A stretch of 21,922 nt of DNA from an uncultured Parabacteroides sp. (GCF_905196875.1 NZ_CAJJWO010000083.1:1-21922), one strand, 5' to 3'; counted from the first letter of the stretch, positions 1 to 8,279 are shown. Made by a program: numbers and translations. The notes: generated by a model not told the origin, from the letters alone.

Positions 1-12
1 TTAGTTCACATT

Positions 13-65
13 CTAAATTGGCACATTGGCATATTGCCACATTGACTCATTATTTTCTAGTTTTG
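13..65 (-). repeat. 53-bp dispersed repeat, copy 1
   Basis: Read on the minus strand, this matches 6476-6528 on the plus strand with only two mismatches (TC versus CT, just after the shared AATAATGAG). The core is built of imperfect 8-base units such as ATTGGCAC, ATTGGCAT and ATTGCCAC. It begins 7 bases behind the stop codon of the minus-strand gene ending at 73, in the same orientation relative to its gene as copy 2. It is probably a member of a dispersed intergenic repeat family found at 3' ends; family membership is inferred from two copies only. Confidence 0.9.
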
Positions 66-72
66 AACTTCC

Positions 73-1338
73 TTAAACCTCTCTCAGGAAATACTTCGCC
101 AGGAACTCCCAGTTCTCATGAATGATCGCTTTGCCGCATTCCGGGCTATGCAGGCTTTTGGTCTGTGCGTCGGCCAGCATACCGCGTTCTTCGAGGGCTT
201 TCAGCAGATCGAGGCTGCAATGTTTGACGATGAAGAAGCCGAGACCTTGTTCGGAAGCTTTCTTTTCGTCGTAGAAGGGATTCGCTTCGTCTTTGATGAA
301 TTCGATACCGTCTACTAAAAGCTGCAATCCCTCTTTGGGCGAAGCATATACGGCAAACTTATCGAACTCGATGCAATCGGCCAGCGGGGTGTATTCACTC
401 TCTTCCAGCTTCAACTGTCCGGAAGCGAAGTCGATGAACTCCTGCTTGCTTTTCATATAGAACAACAGCTTATCATCGGATATCTCCTTGAATTTCTTAT
501 AAATAGCCAGATTACCTTCCTGTCGTTCCTGAATGGCCGGGTCGACAAAGCTTTCGGCACTCTCGGCACTTTCAACGAAGAAAGCATGGTTCGGGTGTGT
601 TTCCGGCAGGATCAGCGACAACCATTTCGGTGACGTGTAGGCCAGGAAGGCAGTCCGGTCGATATATGACATCGAGTTATGGATGGCCATAAGCGCTTCA
701 GTATTATTCCTGTTCTCCGGGCTCTGGCTCCAGTATTCCTTAAGTGTTTCACTCAAATTGAACTTTGCGTCGACGGACAGGTAACTGTCGTAATGGAACC
801 AGTGCAATAGCGGAACGTATTGTTCCGGTGTTTCGTAGGATGTTTCCGGAGCGAAGAGCATTTGCATCTTCGTATTTTCGGGAGCGGTAGTCCATTCCTG
901 GCAAAACAGTTGGTAAATGAGGCGTGCCGTCTCTTCGGTGGTAGGGTTATCCGGGTTGACGAAGGTGCCTTTTTTTACACCGTGGTATTGTTGGAGATAA
1001 TGCCAGAGGAGGAAACGGACGTCCTCGAAGTTGGCTTCATCGTCGTAATAATGGTCGCTGACAGTATAGAAAGGGACATAGTTGCCTGTAAGTTCCTTAT
1101 ATTGTGTGATAAACGCCCGCCAGATATTCAGGCCGGAGATAACATCTTCGAAGTAAGCAGCCATACGCATACTAACCTGTATCGCATCTTCCTTTTCGAA
1201 GGAGTTTACCAGGTCGGTATGCTCCAGTATTTCGTGTATCTGGTTGGCGATACGTGTATAATAAAGGTCGGTAGGACCGGATTGTTTATAGGGATGCAAT
1301 TGCAGCCAGTCTTTCGGATAGATTTTAGTGTTCTTCAT
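73..1338 (-). CDS. DUF3843-like hypothetical protein
   Basis: A 421-residue protein with no signal peptide or membrane segment, probably cytoplasmic. It starts MKNTKIYPKDWLQLHPYK and is rich in aromatic and acidic residues, with a predominantly helical look. From memory this resembles the Bacteroidales-restricted DUF3843 family (about 400 residues), whose function is unknown; I cannot confirm that by search. The frame is open for 43 codons further upstream, but an exact TACATTTG -7 box (1373-1380) lies inside that extension, so the ATG at 1336-1338 is preferred. A short duplicated AES-AES stretch lies near residue 260. It is divergent from the TonB-receptor unit, and a dispersed repeat follows its stop codon. 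No function is assigned. Confidence 0.85.
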   Translation of the reverse strand: MKNTKIYPKDWLQLHPYKQSGPTDLYYTRIANQIHEILEHTDLVNSFEKEDAIQVSMRMAAYFEDVISGLNIWRAFITQYKELTGNYVPFYTVSDHYYDDEANFEDVRFLLWHYLQQYHGVKKGTFVNPDNPTTEETARLIYQLFCQEWTTAPENTKMQMLFAPETSYETPEQYVPLLHWFHYDSYLSVDAKFNLSETLKEYWSQSPENRNNTEALMAIHNSMSYIDRTAFLAYTSPKWLSLILPETHPNHAFFVESAESAESFVDPAIQERQEGNLAIYKKFKEISDDKLLFYMKSKQEFIDFASGQLKLEESEYTPLADCIEFDKFAVYASPKEGLQLLVDGIEFIKDEANPFYDEKKASEQGLGFFIVKHCSLDLLKALEERGMLADAQTKSLHSPECGKAIIHENWEFLAKYFLREV

Positions 1339-1372
1339 ATAATAACATTTATGTCTTGTTTTAATAAAGGCA

Positions 1373-1380
1373 CAAATGTA
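1373..1380 (-). promoter_or_regulatory. -7 box for the DUF3843-like gene
   Basis: The minus strand reads TACATTTG, an exact match to the Bacteroidales housekeeping -7 consensus TAnnTTTG. It lies 34 bases upstream of the ATG at 1338. No good TTTG -33 element stands at the expected distance, so the promoter may be weak or may need an activator. Confidence 0.55.
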
Positions 1381-1508
1381 GTAAAAATTCGATAGCGATA
1401 TGCGTCTGTGTGTTTCTACTGAAAGATATTTTAAGAAGGGATTTGTCTGTCTTTCATGTGTTGTCAACGAATTGTAATAACCGTTATCGTATTGTCACAT
1501 ATTTTAAA

Positions 1509-1538
1509 TTTAGCTGAAATATTCCACCTCTACTTTTG
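1509..1538 (+). promoter_or_regulatory. promoter of the TonB receptor unit
   Basis: TACTTTTG at 1531-1538 matches the Bacteroidales -7 consensus exactly. TTTA at 1509-1512 is a near match to the -33 TTTG at 18 bases spacing. The expected start of transcription is near 1545, giving a leader of about 24 bases before the ATG at 1569. Confidence 0.65.
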
Positions 1539-1568
1539 CGGTAAATAAATGTAACAACAAGTAAAGGA

Positions 1569-4364
1569 ATGAGAAATAAGCGTGAAAAGAGAGGACTATT
1601 GATGCTGGTCCTCCTGCTGTTTGGAAGTTTTCTTGCGCTGACGGCCCAGGCACAAACAGGTGTTATCTGCGGGACTGTAACGGATGCTAAATTTAAAGAA
1701 CCATTGATCGGGGCGACCGTATCCATTGAAGGAACGACTATCGGAGCTATTACAGATATAGACGGGAATTTCCGTATTGAAAAGGTACAGCCGGGGAAAT
1801 ATACCTTGCAGGCTTCTTATGTGTCTTATAAAACGGAAACAATCAAGGATGTGGCCGTAGTGGCCCGTCAAGAAGCCGTTTTGCGGATCGAACTGTCGGA
1901 TGCCGATCTTCAGTTGCAGAACGTGGTGGTAGTTGCCCAGCGGAAACTGGGAACGGAGACGGCGGTATTGAACACAGTCCGTAAAAGCCTCCCCGTTGTA
2001 AGCGGGATATCTGCCCAGCAGATCAGTAAGACGCAGGATAGCGATGCCGCCGAGGTACTTCGCCGCATTCCCGGTATCACGATCGTCGACGACCGCTTCA
2101 TCGTAGTTCGTGGTCTGGCGCAGCGTTATAATAATGTATGGCTGAACAATGCCACCACGCCGTCGAGCGAGACGGATAGCCGTGCTTTTTCCTTCGATGT
2201 ATTGCCTTCTTCGCTGATCGATAATATGATGGTCTATAAAAGTCCGTCGGCTGAATTGCCTGCCGATTTCTCAGGTGGTTTCGTACGATTGATGACGAAG
2301 AATGTACCGGAGGGGAATACTTTCAATATCTCTTATCAACTGGGCTTTAATACGAATGCTACTTTTCGTGACTTCCGGTTGACGGATGGGCATGCGATCG
2401 ACTATCTGGGCTTCGGTGCCGGTAAACGTGCGCTGCCTTCCGGTATGCCTGCCCACCTGAACGATGTAAGCACTTCGGATGCCGCTGCCTTTACCCGCCG
2501 GGTGAATACGGGTTGGGATATCAACCATTTCACCGCACTGCCGGAGCAGAAGCTGACCTTTACCATGAACCGCCTGTTCAATATCGGCGATTGGAAGATC
2601 GGCAATATCACTAACGTGAATTATAGCACGGGATACGATTATTACGAACTGAAGAATAACAACTATCTGTCGTATGATATGACGAACGACCAGTCGTCTT
2701 ACCGTTATAAATACGACGATGTGCAATATAAGAATACGAACAAGCTGGGAGCTTTGTTCAATTGGTCTTTCCTGAAAGGGAACACGAAATATGAGTTCCG
2801 TAACTTCTTTAATCAGCGCGGTTCATCTTCTCTGACGCAACGCCAGGGGACGGACTATTATTCGGAAGAGAATATCCGTAAATGGGAATCGCTCTACACC
2901 GGACGTACTACCTATGCCGGGCAGCTGGCCGGTGAGCATCGCTGGAATGACGACATCGATAAAGTGGACTGGACAGCCGGTTATGCTTATGCAGCCTACA
3001 ATGAACCCGACCGCAAAGTGGTGAAGTCGATGGAACGCAAACAGGACGGCGAACTGAAGTATTACGTATCCGACCCTACCCGCTATTATCAGGATTTGAA
3101 GGATAACAGCTTTTCCCTGGCAACCAACTACGAGCATATCTTTACCGTGTCCGATTTGTTCAAACCGACCTTGAATGCCGGTGTATACGGTGAATACAAG
3201 AAACGTAATTTCGATGCCCGCCGTTTTGTCTACAACCTGCTGGGTAACGGATACAACCGCTTTGCCGAATGGGATTACAGTTCGATATTCTCGGACGAGA
3301 ATATCTCTGCCGACCGTATTTATATGAAAGAGAGTACGAACAAAAGCGACTCTTATACCTCCGATAATCTGTTGGGAGCGGCTTATGTGTCTGCGAAGCT
3401 GAACTACGGGGAGAAGTTGAATGCAAATGTCGGTGTCCGCATGGAGTACTACCAGTTGAGGCTGGACGGTTACGAGTCGGATGGAATTAAACCGGTGCAC
3501 CTCGATCAGAGTTCGACAGAATTTTTCCCTTCCCTGAATGTGGCTTACAGCCTGACGGACAAGCAGCAGGTGAGGGTAGCGTATGGCCGCTCGGTGAACC
3601 GTCCCGAGTTTCGCGAGGTAGTTCCCTATGTGTATTACGACTTTGCTCTCGATGCTAATATCACCGGAAATGTTGATTTGAAGAATGCGTATACCAATAG
3701 TGTGGATCTGCGTTACGAGTTTTATCCTTCCCCGGGCGAGACGGTGACGATAGGTGGTTTCTATAAATACTTTGTCGATCCGATCGAGCAGACCTACCGT
3801 GAGGCGGGTTCGGGTTTGCAGTACACCTATCACAATGCCGATCATGCCAAAGCGTTCGGTGTGGAAGTAGATATTAAGAAACACCTGGACTTTATCGGGC
3901 TGAAAGACCTGAGCTTCGTATTCAACGGTGCTTATATCCATAGTAAGGTCTATTTCCCTGAAGGTTCTTTCGAACGCGACCGAGCCATGCAGGGACAATC
4001 GCCTTACCTGATCAACACAGGGCTTTTTTATCAGAATGACGCGAAAGGGTTGTCGGCTTCGGTTCTTTACAACCGGATCGGCAAGCGTATCGAAACAGTG
4101 GGTGTACCGGCACAAAATCCGAACGACGATATCCCCGATATCTACGAAATGCCCCGTAACTCACTGGACCTGAGTTTCTCGAAGAAGCTGGGTAACTATG
4201 TGGAACTGAAAGCCGGTGTCAAAGACTTGCTGAACTCGAAGATCGAGTATAAACAATTCCTGGAGCTGACAGATGCAGCCGGAGCGAAACGCGAAGTGGA
4301 ACAGTTGGTCCGCAGTTACCGCCCGGGAGTGACGGTCAACGTGGGAGTATCCGTTAAGTTTTAA
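1569..4364 (+). CDS. TonB-dependent outer membrane receptor
   Basis: A 931-residue outer membrane transporter expected to import a substrate using energy from TonB-ExbBD. A signal peptide covers about residues 1-28 (hydrophobic core, AQA cleavage motif). A carboxypeptidase-regulatory-like beta-sandwich follows at about 30-115 (GTVTD..EPLIGATVSIEGT). The plug domain is at about 130-245 (EVLRRIPGITIVDDRFIVVR), and the rest is a 22-strand-type barrel ending in a terminal phenylalanine (VSVKF). The partner 35 bases downstream is not a SusD-type lipoprotein but an Ig/beta-helix lipoprotein, so this is not a standard glycan-utilisation pair. No binding-site residue reveals the substrate. Long open frames on the opposite strand are shadows of this gene. 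Confidence 0.95.
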   Translation: MRNKREKRGLLMLVLLLFGSFLALTAQAQTGVICGTVTDAKFKEPLIGATVSIEGTTIGAITDIDGNFRIEKVQPGKYTLQASYVSYKTETIKDVAVVARQEAVLRIELSDADLQLQNVVVVAQRKLGTETAVLNTVRKSLPVVSGISAQQISKTQDSDAAEVLRRIPGITIVDDRFIVVRGLAQRYNNVWLNNATTPSSETDSRAFSFDVLPSSLIDNMMVYKSPSAELPADFSGGFVRLMTKNVPEGNTFNISYQLGFNTNATFRDFRLTDGHAIDYLGFGAGKRALPSGMPAHLNDVSTSDAAAFTRRVNTGWDINHFTALPEQKLTFTMNRLFNIGDWKIGNITNVNYSTGYDYYELKNNNYLSYDMTNDQSSYRYKYDDVQYKNTNKLGALFNWSFLKGNTKYEFRNFFNQRGSSSLTQRQGTDYYSEENIRKWESLYTGRTTYAGQLAGEHRWNDDIDKVDWTAGYAYAAYNEPDRKVVKSMERKQDGELKYYVSDPTRYYQDLKDNSFSLATNYEHIFTVSDLFKPTLNAGVYGEYKKRNFDARRFVYNLLGNGYNRFAEWDYSSIFSDENISADRIYMKESTNKSDSYTSDNLLGAAYVSAKLNYGEKLNANVGVRMEYYQLRLDGYESDGIKPVHLDQSSTEFFPSLNVAYSLTDKQQVRVAYGRSVNRPEFREVVPYVYYDFALDANITGNVDLKNAYTNSVDLRYEFYPSPGETVTIGGFYKYFVDPIEQTYREAGSGLQYTYHNADHAKAFGVEVDIKKHLDFIGLKDLSFVFNGAYIHSKVYFPEGSFERDRAMQGQSPYLINTGLFYQNDAKGLSASVLYNRIGKRIETVGVPAQNPNDDIPDIYEMPRNSLDLSFSKKLGNYVELKAGVKDLLNSKIEYKQFLELTDAAGAKREVEQLVRSYRPGVTVNVGVSVKF

Positions 4365-4399
4365 TTGAAATCACTTATACAAACTAAATTAGTTTTATT

Positions 4400-5998
4400 A
4401 TGAACAAGTTTTTATTGAAAGGTGTGGCCGCCATGTTGTGTATGGCCACGATGTTTGGAAACGTAGCTTGTAGCGACGATAACGACGATCCGGCAAAAGT
4501 GAGTGTAACTGCGGTTGCCCTTGACAAAACAATCTTGTCGTTAAAACCGACAGCAACAGCCAAGCTGGCTGCAACGATCACGCCTTCCGAGGCTACAACA
4601 AAGACTGTGACATGGACTTCTTCCGATGATAAGGTGGCTACTGTGAGCGATGGTACTGTTACCGCTGTCGCTGTCGGTACAGCAACGATTACTGTTAAGA
4701 CTGATGATGGTGGCCTCACTGCAACCTGTGCTGTGACGGTGGCCGAAGATGCTCCTGAAAGTAATGACGTGGTGCTCGAAAACGAGATCAAATCGGATAT
4801 GACATTAAGAGCTGTCGACAATAACCTGCTGAGAGGTTTTGTATACGTAACCAAAGGGGTGACATTGACGATCGAACCGGGTACCGTTATCAAAGGGGAA
4901 AAGGCGACTAAAGGTTCTCTGATCGTTGAGCCGGGTGGTAAGATCATTGCTGAAGGTACAGCTGAGAAACCGATCGTCTTTACTTCCGACCAGGCGGCCG
5001 GCTCGCGTGCTTATGGTGACTGGGGTGGTTTGATCCTGTGTGGTAACGCTCCTGTGAATGCCAATGAACCGCAGATCGAAGGTGGCCCGCGTACCATTTA
5101 CGGAGGTAATGATCCTGAAGATAATTCTGGTATCGTGAAGTATGTACGTATCGAGTTTGCCGGCTATCCGCTGGAACCTAACAAGGAGATCAACGGTCTG
5201 ACTTGCGGCGGTGTGGGTCGTGGTACGACACTTGAATATATTCAGGTCGCTTTCTGTGGTGACGACTCTTTCGAATGGTTCGGTGGTACGGTGAATGCAA
5301 AGCACCTGATTGCTTACAAAGGTTGGGATGATGAGTTCGATACGGATTACGGTTATAGCGGTAAGTTGCAGTTCCTGTTGGGCGTACGTGACCCGAAGGT
5401 GGCCGATACTTCCAAGTCAAACGGTTTTGAGTCGGATAACGATGCGAATGGTTCAGGTAATGAGCCGTTGACCAACCCGATCTTCTCGAATGTAACGTTG
5501 ATCGGCCCGTTCTATGGCGAGTCGGCCGGAAAGGCGGAAAGTGAAATTCTTTATACAACGGAAGATGCTGCCAATGGTGCAAAGGGTGGCCAGTTCCAGG
5601 CTGCAATGCATATCCGTCGTAACTCTGCCCTGAATGTATATAACTCTGTATTCACCGGCTGGCCTTATGGTTTGTATCTTCAGGGTGCGAATGCAGGTGC
5701 TACGGTTAAGAACGTGATCTTTGCCGGTATGTGGGAAAACTTCAAGGATGATGCAAGCAAGAGTTATTTCGAAACAACAAGCCTGAACAATCAGGTGTAT
5801 GCTTCCAGCAACGATCTGATCGCAACGAATGCCGATTACTCTTCTGTTGTAGTGGATAAGATCGGTGGTGCTGACTTCTCCGACACTGCCCTGACCGATA
5901 CTTACTTTGACAAGGTGACTTACAAAGGTGCTTTCGACGGTACAAACGACTGGACAAAAGGTTGGGCCAACTGGGATCCGCAAAATACAGCTTATTAA
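4400..5998 (+). CDS. surface lipoprotein, Ig-like plus beta-helix-like
   Basis: A 532-residue lipoprotein. The signal peptide ends in a lipobox with Cys24 (GNVAC). The acidic run right after it (SDDNDD) resembles the Bacteroidota surface-export signal, so it probably faces outward. Residues about 31-115 form a bacterial Ig-like (BIG_2) domain (VALDKTILSLKPTATAKL, later VGTATITVK). The remainder contains repeated short strands typical of right-handed beta-helix proteins (TIEPGTVIKGEKATKG, LIVEPGGKIIAEGTAEKPIVF). Similar lipoproteins are commonly encoded beside TonB-dependent receptors without SusD. I infer it is the surface partner of the receptor 35 bases upstream. No catalytic residues of a polysaccharide lyase are evident, and the ligand is unknown. 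Confidence 0.85.
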   Translation: MNKFLLKGVAAMLCMATMFGNVACSDDNDDPAKVSVTAVALDKTILSLKPTATAKLAATITPSEATTKTVTWTSSDDKVATVSDGTVTAVAVGTATITVKTDDGGLTATCAVTVAEDAPESNDVVLENEIKSDMTLRAVDNNLLRGFVYVTKGVTLTIEPGTVIKGEKATKGSLIVEPGGKIIAEGTAEKPIVFTSDQAAGSRAYGDWGGLILCGNAPVNANEPQIEGGPRTIYGGNDPEDNSGIVKYVRIEFAGYPLEPNKEINGLTCGGVGRGTTLEYIQVAFCGDDSFEWFGGTVNAKHLIAYKGWDDEFDTDYGYSGKLQFLLGVRDPKVADTSKSNGFESDNDANGSGNEPLTNPIFSNVTLIGPFYGESAGKAESEILYTTEDAANGAKGGQFQAAMHIRRNSALNVYNSVFTGWPYGLYLQGANAGATVKNVIFAGMWENFKDDASKSYFETTSLNNQVYASSNDLIATNADYSSVVVDKIGGADFSDTALTDTYFDKVTYKGAFDGTNDWTKGWANWDPQNTAY

Positions 5999-6010
5999 CC
6001 TTCATTCGAC

Positions 6011-6484
6011 ATGATAAGGAAACTACTTGTAGTCTCTACCCTGATAGCCGGAGGTTCTCTGGCTATTCAGGCACAGGATCTCGTCCTTAGCGAGGGACAA
6101 TATTATACGGATGCCACGCAGACGACGCCCTACACCGGACGTTACACCGAATTTTACGACGACGGTATGTTAAAGATGGAGCTTTACCTGCAAGACGGCC
6201 GCCCCGAAGGTACCTATGTGATCTATTATCCGGACGGGAAGATAGCGGAAGTCCGCTCGTATTACCACGGTGTCTTCCACGGAGAATGGCGTACCTACAA
6301 TGAAGCCGGACAGCTAGTCGGCTTGGCCAGTTACAGAGACGGCCAGAAAGACGGCCCCTGGCGTATCTGGAATGAGAAAGGCGTACTCCGCTTCGAAATG
6401 TTCTATACCCGCGGCAAGAAAAGCGGTGTCTGGCGAACATGGGATGATGAAGGGGAATTGCTGACAGAGGAGGAACAAAACTAG
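6011..6484 (+). CDS. exported MORN-type (YwqK-like) repeat protein
   Basis: A 157-residue protein with an N-terminal signal peptide (about residues 1-21, ending in IQAQ). At least four copies of the roughly 23-residue MORN_2-type repeat follow, for example ELYLQDGRPEGTYVIYYPDG, then HGVFHGEWRTYNEAGQL, DGQKDGPWRIWNEKG and RGKKSGVWRTWDDEG. Databases often label this repeat 'toxin-antitoxin YwqK family antitoxin', but nothing here supports a toxin-antitoxin role. It starts 12 bases after the lipoprotein stop, so it is probably the last gene of the receptor operon, acting in the envelope. Its last two codons and stop lie inside the 53-bp dispersed repeat. Confidence 0.85.
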   Translation: MIRKLLVVSTLIAGGSLAIQAQDLVLSEGQYYTDATQTTPYTGRYTEFYDDGMLKMELYLQDGRPEGTYVIYYPDGKIAEVRSYYHGVFHGEWRTYNEAGQLVGLASYRDGQKDGPWRIWNEKGVLRFEMFYTRGKKSGVWRTWDDEGELLTEEEQN

Positions 6485-6528
6485 AAAATAATGAGCTAAT
6501 GTGGCAATATGCCAATGTGCCAATTTAG
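6476..6528 (+). repeat. 53-bp dispersed repeat, copy 2
   Basis: This is the inverted partner of 13-65 (51 of 53 positions equal). It starts with CAAAACTAG, which supplies the final Gln and Asn codons and the TAG stop of the MORN-type protein. Relative to its gene's 3' end it has the same orientation as copy 1. Confidence 0.9.
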
Positions 6529-6537
6529 CTCATTATT
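6487..6537. terminator. hairpin between convergent genes
   Basis: AATAATGAGCTAA at 6487-6499 is the exact reverse complement of 6525-6537, enclosing a 25-base loop that contains the repeat core with its own TGGC/GCCA arms. It lies between convergent genes (plus strand ending at 6484, minus strand ending at 6552), so it could end transcription from both sides. There is no long U-tract, hence moderate confidence. Confidence 0.5.
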
Positions 6538-6551
6538 GACAATAACCGAAT

Positions 6552-6983
6552 CTATTCTTCCCCTTCTCCCGGCCCGAAATCGAACTCGAAATCGAATCCG
6601 TCCCCTTCTCCCGGATCGGTAAACTGTTCCAGTTCGCGGCGGTCTTTCTTCGTGGGGCGGCCCATACCGCGGGCACGATCCACAAAGCCGGAGATACGAT
6701 TCATTTCAAGTATCTCATATTGGTCCGGAGTCGTAACGTTCTCCATATAATCGGGAACCAGCTTGGCACCCATGCGGCGTTCTGTCAATGCCAGCACTTT
6801 GAAAGAGAAGGTGATAGGCGGTTTACGAACCTGTATCACATCGCCTACCTTTATCATACGCGATGCTTTTACATTTACACCTCCAATCATTACCCGGTTC
6901 TTTTTGCAGGCTTCGACTGCAATGGTCCGGGATTTAAAGATGCGGACAGCCCACATCCATTTATCTATTCGTACTTCGTTCAT
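6552..6983 (-). CDS. S4-domain RNA-binding protein (Hsp15/HslR-like)
   Basis: A 143-residue cytoplasmic protein. An S4 RNA-binding domain occupies about residues 1-65 (RIDKWMWAVRIFKSRTIAVE, then VKASRMIKVGDVIQVRK). A basic middle part (GRPTKKDRRELEQF) and a strongly acidic C-terminal tail (GEGDGFDFEFDFGPGEGEE) follow. The family's known member Hsp15 binds stalled 50S subunits carrying peptidyl-tRNA and helps recycle them, which fits its place behind pth and rplY. The ATG at 6981-6983 is chosen; an in-frame TTG abuts the pth stop, but that would put a 9-bp hairpin inside the coding region. The acidic tail is typical of Bacteroidota versions. Confidence 0.9.
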   Translation of the reverse strand: MNEVRIDKWMWAVRIFKSRTIAVEACKKNRVMIGGVNVKASRMIKVGDVIQVRKPPITFSFKVLALTERRMGAKLVPDYMENVTTPDQYEILEMNRISGFVDRARGMGRPTKKDRRELEQFTDPGEGDGFDFEFDFGPGEGEE

Positions 6984-6992
6984 AACTTTTTC

Positions 6993-7015
6993 AGTTGACA
7001 ATTCACTTGTCAACT
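6993..7015 (-). other. intercistronic hairpin between pth and the S4 gene
   Basis: The 9-base arms AGTTGACAA and TTGTCAACT pair perfectly around a 5-base loop. The hairpin overlaps the pth stop codon and ends just upstream of the S4-protein ATG. No U-tract follows on the minus strand (GAAAAAGTT), so mRNA processing, stability or coupling control is likelier than full termination. Confidence 0.55.
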
Positions 7016-7577
7016 ATTTATTATTGTATTGGTTCATAGTGTTCTGTACACCAGCCAGGCAAAAGCTTTTAATGATCTCAGCCGCACGTTTCATTTTTTC
7101 GGGCATAATCTCCAACTCTTCGGGTGGGAATTTTCCCAGTACATAGTCGATCTGTCCTCCGCGGGAGAAGTCGCTTCCTATACCGAAACGCAGACGGCAG
7201 TATTCCTGTGTGCCGAGGAGCTGCTGTATATTCTTTAATCCGTTGTGACCGGCATCGCTTCCTTTGGGCTTCAAACGTAAGGTACCGAAGGGGAGGGCCA
7301 GGTCATCTACTACTACCAACAGGTTTTCAACAGGAATGTTCTCTTTTTGTAACCAGTAGCGGACTGCATTACCACTCAGATTCATGAACGTATTCGGTTT
7401 GAGTAGTATCAGTTCGCAGTTTTTTACACGCATCCGGGCAATCGCTCCATAGCGTTCTTCCGTAAAGGGGACGCCGGCTTCTTCGGCCAGGGCATTTACG
7501 ACACGGAAACCGATATTGTGACGTGTCCCCCAATATTCAGGGCCGATATTACCGAGTCCGGTTATCAGATATTTCAT
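7014..7577 (-). CDS. pth: peptidyl-tRNA hydrolase
   Basis: A 187-residue cytoplasmic enzyme that cleaves the ester bond of peptidyl-tRNA dropped from ribosomes, freeing tRNA. The family's key residues are present: Asn10 (GLGNIGPEY), catalytic His20 (GTRHNIGF), Asn66 (PNTFMNLSGN), Asp91-Asp92 (VVVDDLALPFG) and His111-Asn112 (SDAGHNGLKNI). Length is normal for bacterial Pth. It lies between rplY and the S4-domain protein gene, a common grouping in Bacteroidota and consistent with ribosome-rescue and translation roles. With no space for a promoter after the hairpin at 7599-7634, it may be transcribed by read-through from rplY. Confidence 0.97.
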   Translation of the reverse strand: MKYLITGLGNIGPEYWGTRHNIGFRVVNALAEEAGVPFTEERYGAIARMRVKNCELILLKPNTFMNLSGNAVRYWLQKENIPVENLLVVVDDLALPFGTLRLKPKGSDAGHNGLKNIQQLLGTQEYCRLRFGIGSDFSRGGQIDYVLGKFPPEELEIMPEKMKRAAEIIKSFCLAGVQNTMNQYNNK

Positions 7578-7598
7578 AATTCTTACATTTATAATAAT

Positions 7599-7634
7599 AA
7601 AGGGAAGAACATTCAGCTGAATATCCTTCCCTTT
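7599..7634 (-). terminator. hairpin behind rplY
   Basis: AAAGGGAAG at 7599-7607 pairs with CTTCCCTTT at 7626-7634, and the interior holds a second perfect palindrome, ATTCAGCTGAAT. On the minus strand a U-rich run (TTATTATTAT) follows, so it looks like an intrinsic terminator of rplY. It stands only 21 bases before the pth ATG, so partial read-through is probable. Confidence 0.65.
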
Positions 7635-7691
7635 TATTTCGTTATTAAAGCCGGACCTTCCAGGGAACGACCGGAGACTTTAATTGACTAA

Positions 7692-8279
7692 TTAGTTCGC
7701 TTTAGCCTGAGCACCACGAGCGGCACGAGTCAACTGAACGGCGCAAACAACAGCGTTCTTTGCATTCATCAGTTCCAGACCTTCGAAGTGTAAAGCACCT
7801 ACCTGCATAGATTTACCTAAGCCCAGGTGATCAACGTTGATAGTCAGTTTTTCAGGGATCTGAGTGTAAACAGCTTTTACTTTCAGCTTTCTCATACGCA
7901 ATGTCAGCTTACCACCGGCTTTAACACCTTCAGCGTGACCTTCCAGAACAACAGGTACTTCCATTGCTACTGGTTTGCTTGTAGAAACTTCCATGAAGTC
8001 CATGTGCATGATTGCGTCAGTTACAGGCTGGAACTGGATGTCTTTAACAACAGCCATAGTCTTCGTTCCGTCGATGTTCAGTTCTACAACGAAAATTTCC
8101 GGAGAATAAACCAACTTACGTACACTATCAGTTGTGATTGTGAAGTGAGTTACTTTTTCGCCACCGTATAATACAGCAGGGATTTCCTGATTTTTACGCA
8201 AAGCTTTCAAAGCTCTTTTCTGATCGGCAGAAGTAGTAGCTACTTCTCTTCCTTTTCCTTCTAATTGGAATGTCTTCAT
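7692..8279 (-). CDS. rplY: 50S ribosomal protein L25 (Ctc/TL5 type)
   Basis: A 195-residue, two-domain L25 that binds 5S rRNA in the large subunit. The N-terminal 5S-binding domain covers about residues 1-95 (KALRKNQEIPAVLYGG, then DIQFQPVTDAIMHMDFMEV). The C-terminal TL5-type beta domain follows (PVVLEGHAEGVKAGGKL, then KLKVKAVYTQIPEKL). The length matches the long 'general stress protein Ctc' form rather than the short E. coli L25. It has its own promoter with an exact -7 box. It heads a small translation-related unit with pth and the S4 protein. Confidence 0.97.
   Translation of the reverse strand: MKTFQLEGKGREVATTSADQKRALKALRKNQEIPAVLYGGEKVTHFTITTDSVRKLVYSPEIFVVELNIDGTKTMAVVKDIQFQPVTDAIMHMDFMEVSTSKPVAMEVPVVLEGHAEGVKAGGKLTLRMRKLKVKAVYTQIPEKLTINVDHLGLGKSMQVGALHFEGLELMNAKNAVVCAVQLTRAARGAQAKAN

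Noticed and set aside
13..65. CRISPR or tandem-repeat array from the ATTGGCAC units
   Set aside because: Only about three imperfect 8-base units occur, with no spacers and no cas genes; a dispersed repeat fits better.
820..1395. Plus-strand open frame of 191 codons
   Set aside because: It is antisense to the DUF3843-like gene and its translation shows no family features; it is a frame shadow.
1339..1467. Longer start for the DUF3843-like protein
   Set aside because: The extension contains an exact -7 promoter box, and its residues do not resemble a folded N-terminus or signal peptide.
2823..4115. Long minus-strand open frame of 430 codons
   Set aside because: It lies wholly antisense to the TonB receptor, whose domains are clear, and its translation shows no recognisable domain or signal.
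6011..6484. Antitoxin role for the YwqK-like repeat protein
   Set aside because: The label comes from a repeat family. The protein has a signal peptide, no toxin gene is adjacent, and it belongs to the receptor operon.
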